A stretch of DNA of 8,842 nt, from positions 5,424,563-5,433,404 of the forward strand of contig CP070627.1 in the NCBI GenBank assembly GCA_020355945.1, written 5' to 3'. The translations under genes were made by a program, and so were the position numbers. Numbering within the stretch: position 1 is the stretch's first letter; each line of letters starts with the position of its first letter. The DNA comes from Candidatus Aminicenantota bacterium (lineage in GTDB: Bacteria > Acidobacteriota > Aminicenantia > UBA2199). The notes beneath the pieces are model-generated. The model saw nothing but the letters and a program-made list of their open reading frames with translations, was not told where the DNA came from and did not search any database. Below are positions 8,701 through 8,842 of the stretch, piece by piece.

Positions 8701-8842
8701 TTTATCACCCCTCGTTTGTATCGGCCCTGGCCCGGCATATTCGCTGTCTCCTCCGGGAAATGGTGCTTTACCCGGACCAGCCGGCAGCCACCTTAGCAAT
8801 CGTTACCGATGAAGAGAAACAACAGTTGCTAATGGAATTTAA
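2712..8842 (+). CDS. Nonribosomal peptide synthetase, C-A-PCP-E-C..., 3'-incomplete
   Basis: A single open frame runs from ATG 2712 to the right edge, 2043 residues, with no stop. ATG 2712 is chosen for the AGGA nine bases upstream and because only about 25 residues precede the first condensation motif. Domains in order: condensation (about 24-470), adenylation (478-1022), peptidyl carrier (1032-1110), epimerase (1122-1560), second condensation of D-to-L type (1594-2032). It ends in DEEKQQLLMEF, matching the condensation-adenylation linker of module 1 (GEEKQRILYEFNNT), so another adenylation domain should follow. Module 1 activates an amino acid as adenylate, loads it on Ser1071 via phosphopantetheine, condenses it to an upstream donor and epimerises it for the next module. 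The pocket reads DILQMGMVWK, closest to the glycine code, which conflicts with the epimerase. The adenylation domain carries repeat-derived loops. No upstream NRPS gene is present, so this may be the first synthetase protein. The enzyme is cytosolic. Confidence 0.97.
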   Translation, partial: MRKEQYLNKEKINTVPAIKKTPKREYYSVSLQQEGVWLQAKINPGSTVWNTSHSWRYQGRLDIEALKKAIQELIHRHASLRTNFQLKKDKILQVIHENFSLDSFFRFFDISSCPGNQKESIARSIEETAAKETYNLAAAPLIRFTWIRFHENDHLLVISKHHIISDATSRQIIWKEWVSLYNTYTANKPHQLATIDIQYHDYAAWQQEFRETPYYQKQKEYWLSQLLGKESAPLPVLDLPTDLPRQDNENKKSKTSTYSINLDQQLAVDLRSFSLRNRVTFSSVFLLGFYIFLNKYAGQDDMVIGTLYRGRNIDKQVLDKIIGLFANHVAMRLHMDENASVKELLAEVNKKTRQAYENQDYLYEDLVRTLHPERTALHAPIYQVVFNMLKITGMDIEPAGLVREQWQEFAPDSDISSQYDLSLYVRDEIKKITLMILYTKDRFFEETINRMMGQYTNILLKMILQPGIKLKDVEIITGEEKQRILYEFNNTDANYPKHKTLHRLFEEQMEQTPDHIALVGAHELHELHEKGTRGLAPLYNCGEIQLSYSELNRKSNQLAYLLKGKGVKPDTIVGLMVKRSVEMIIGILGILKAGGAYLPIDLGYPEERIDFMLKDSGAEILLKDNDFTPEAFNNRPKGTSSFGISPQGGQLAYVIYTSGSTGKPKGVMVHHQAVHNFIKGMTENIDFAPGKTILALTTISFDIFILETMLPLLQGLRVVIADERQQLHLDLLEELIVKTGIDMLQATPTRMQMFTHRVNSSRPCCLKNLEEIMVGGEPFPVKLLKDLQQSTPARIYNMYGPTETTVWSTMKELTHAQEITIGQPIANTQIYILDKNYLPQPIGVIGELYIGGDGLARGYINRPELTSEKYCLRRVRGADSLLTLKGTGKRNYMSHMSHMSYIYLTGDLARWLPDGNIECLGRVDNQVKIRGNRIELGEIESELNKHPGVRESVVTAISDETSGKSLCAYVVSSGEGDFNVLEFRDHLNQRLPDYMVPSYFVQLEEIPRTSNGKLDRRSLPMPGGLNNARSFYEPPTPGNDIQQKLVSVWQEVLRSGKIGINDNFFVIGGDSIKAIRIASRLSAFGYRLDIGVLFRHPTIKDLWKQVEAISEKIPQEPVTGNIASTPIREWFIKQNFTNKHHWNMAVMLYREEGIEKAILQNVFKRLAEHHDLLRAVLAPDERGLIIKGIHPPEVPLETIDLVATDDRALEKRILSAVNRIQAGIDLFSAPLIKIGLFKTRHGDHLLIVIHHLVVDGISWRILLEDISRGYQQAKAGKKIQFPAKTHSFKRWAEEINAYSRSDKLLQEYDYWKEICAKGITELSPAAKGETGKPKDYYRYKIQLHEEESSSLLNEVNRAYHTEINDIMLSALGLAIRDCFGLKKITIQLEGHGREKILGNIDISRTVGWFTTQFPILLEVQENDKENEEDRLSIHIRHTKESLRKIPNKGIGFGILRYISELPEKDRYLLEIEPEICFNYLGQFDEDLTRSGFKQSPYGTGNTRSLASAQPYKININGRVVNREVSFTFSCDTNTYNKQQIETLARGFKHHLQRIIKHCREIEEPVHTPGDYDAKNLDFLELEAIHQQFGKANTEKIYDLSPMQEGMLFHYLLDPLRQAYLVQLVYLLEGEIHQTLVKESYQQLMDKYDVFRTAFIYKNIKQPRQVVLNNRKKEFRFHDLSGSNDPGQMIENIKKQDRERGFDLQDDILMRITLIKTHQDRYALLMTYHHIIMDGWSSNLLLKDFITIYYQLKTGKPLESGMANPYPYLDYIKWLHQQDLPSASHYWQSYLSGFDQVTRIQTLEGVHGDTMEYKEQNYTAVVEPEIKGKLSQLAQQWNVTPNNILQAVWSLILQRYTGADDLVFGNVISGRNIPIESIEQVIGLFINTIPMRVKINSEASSRQLTRQIQENLLESQRYGFLPLGEIQAQAGVEDRLLEHLYIYENYPINKELRSPQLAGTVGFKITKRYSIEHTNYHLNLLIIPRTDLRLQFQYNENVYHPSFVSALARHIRCLLREMVLYPDQPAATLAIVTDEEKQQLLMEF
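2781..4121 (+). other. NRPS condensation domain 1 (atypical, possibly starter)
   Basis: The active-site motif is HHIISDATS (His161, His162, Asp166). The catalytic second His and the Asp are present, but the usual Gly after Asp is Ala167. Other core motifs are recognisable: RHASLRTNF, YHDYAAWQ, YWLSQL, IGLFANHVAMRL (usual IGxFVNT altered) and NQDYLYEDLV. The first motif, SVSLQQEGVW (28-37), departs from the usual SxAQxRLW. It is the first domain of the first synthetase protein, so it either takes a peptide from another protein or acts as a starter condensing an acyl group. Confidence 0.9.
4269..4343 (+). repeat. In-frame repeat plus palindrome insert before motif A1
   Basis: Between HIALV and LSYSELN, where family members normally have only a few residues, about 25 extra residues appear. 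CACGAATTA is repeated twice plus a partial copy (4275-4298), encoding HELHELHE. Then a perfect 10-bp inverted repeat follows, ACAAGGGGGC-TT-GCCCCCTTGT (4305-4326), encoding about TRGLAPLY. The frame is kept through the whole insert. Confidence 0.8.
4593..4657 (+). repeat. Cluster of three mini-palindromes before motif A3
   Basis: ACGCC-GGA-GGCGT (4593-4605), GCCC-GAA-GGGC (4615-4625) and CCCCCC-A-GGGGGG (4645-4657) follow each other within 65 nt of coding sequence. They encode roughly TPEAFNNRPKGTSSFGISPQ in the variable loop just before AYVIYTSGSTG. Each stem alone is short and could be chance. The cluster in the same kind of variable loop as the other inserts is what makes it notable. Confidence 0.55.
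5322..5417 (+). repeat. In-frame palindrome plus (ATGTCCCAT)3 insert before motif A7
   Basis: After NRPELTSEKY the expected short loop leading to YxTGD is replaced by about 32 residues. It begins with a near-perfect GC-rich inverted repeat (5332-5350, 9-base arms around one central base, one G/T mismatch). It ends with three copies of ATGTCCCAT (5388-5414, last copy ATGTCCTAT), encoding MSHMSHMSY. The frame re-enters the family consensus at YLTGDLARW. Confidence 0.8.
5805..6041 (+). other. NRPS peptidyl carrier (thiolation) domain
   Basis: The core is DNFFVIGGDSIKAI, with phosphopantetheine-accepting Ser1071 (codon 5922-5924). The Asp before the Ser (GGDS rather than GGHS) is the form typical of carrier domains that precede an epimerase, and one does follow here. 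Length of about 80 residues is normal. Confidence 0.95.
6075..7391 (+). other. NRPS epimerase domain, motifs intact
   Basis: The epimerase motifs appear in order: PIREWF (from residue 1126), HHLVVDGISW with His1250, His1251 and Asp1255, EGHGRE with Glu1389, RTVGWFT (from 1404), IPNKGIGFGILRY and FNYLGQFD (from 1477). The His and Glu needed for alpha-carbon proton exchange are both present, so the domain looks competent to give a D/L mixture on Ser1071. Confidence 0.95.
7491..8807 (+). other. NRPS condensation domain 2, D-to-L type
   Basis: The opening motif YDLSPMQEGMLFH (from residue 1597) is the form characteristic of condensation domains that take a D-residue donor from an upstream epimerase. 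The active site is HHIIMDGWS with His1728, His1729 and Asp1733. IGLFINTIPMR is canonical. It therefore looks active and is correctly placed directly behind the epimerase. The domain is complete in the window and its partner adenylation domain lies beyond the right edge. Confidence 0.93.

Overview
The window comes from a bacterial chromosome with fairly AT-rich, moderate-GC DNA. It holds the upstream edge and first part of a nonribosomal peptide synthetase (NRPS) locus. No rRNA, tRNA, transposase or CRISPR array is visible. The taxon cannot be fixed from the sequence. NRPS adenylation domains carrying low-complexity in-frame inserts, next to CACAAAG-type intergenic repeats, remind me of NRPSs from uncultured Aminicenantes/Acidobacteriota-like genomes. 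That is recollection and weak inference, not a measurement.

Layout, all genes on the + strand. (1) Positions about 1-713: the 3' part, or all, of a gene for an unrecognised soluble protein, with its start at or beyond the left edge. (2) Positions 714-885: a spacer with three CACAAAG repeats at exact 10-bp period, an AT-only inverted repeat and two overlapping sigma70-like promoter candidates. (3) Positions 886-1056: a 56-residue helical, charged small protein. (4) Positions 1070-2638: a 522-residue protein with a papain/C39-like cysteine-peptidase core (Cys179, His287, Asp323/324), 13 nt downstream of the small gene and probably co-transcribed with it. (5) Positions 2712-8842: one uninterrupted NRPS reading frame of 2043 residues that runs off the right edge. 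Its domain order is C - A - PCP - E - C(D-to-L type) - [next A expected].

The first NRPS module is complete and every active-site motif needed is present. The condensation domain has HH...D, the adenylation domain has A1-A10, the carrier domain has GGDSIKA with Ser1071, and the epimerase has HHLVVDG and EGHGRE. The following condensation domain has the LSPMQEGMLFH signature expected of one that accepts a D-configured donor. Read against GrsA, the adenylation pocket gives DILQMGMVWK, which resembles the known glycine code DILQLGLIWK. Glycine cannot be epimerised, so an intact E/D-to-L pair behind a glycine-like pocket is the main biochemical puzzle here.

The main structural oddity is that three surface-loop regions of the adenylation domain hold short repeats and GC-rich palindromes written in frame. 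These are a (CACGAATTA)n tract plus a 10-bp perfect inverted repeat, a cluster of three mini-palindromes, and a palindrome followed by an (ATGTCCCAT)3 tract. The C, PCP and E domains were not seen to carry such inserts. The upstream small-protein/peptidase-like pair has a different, AT-richer texture from the synthetase and may be an independent cassette. A role in processing or resistance to the peptide is possible but unproven.
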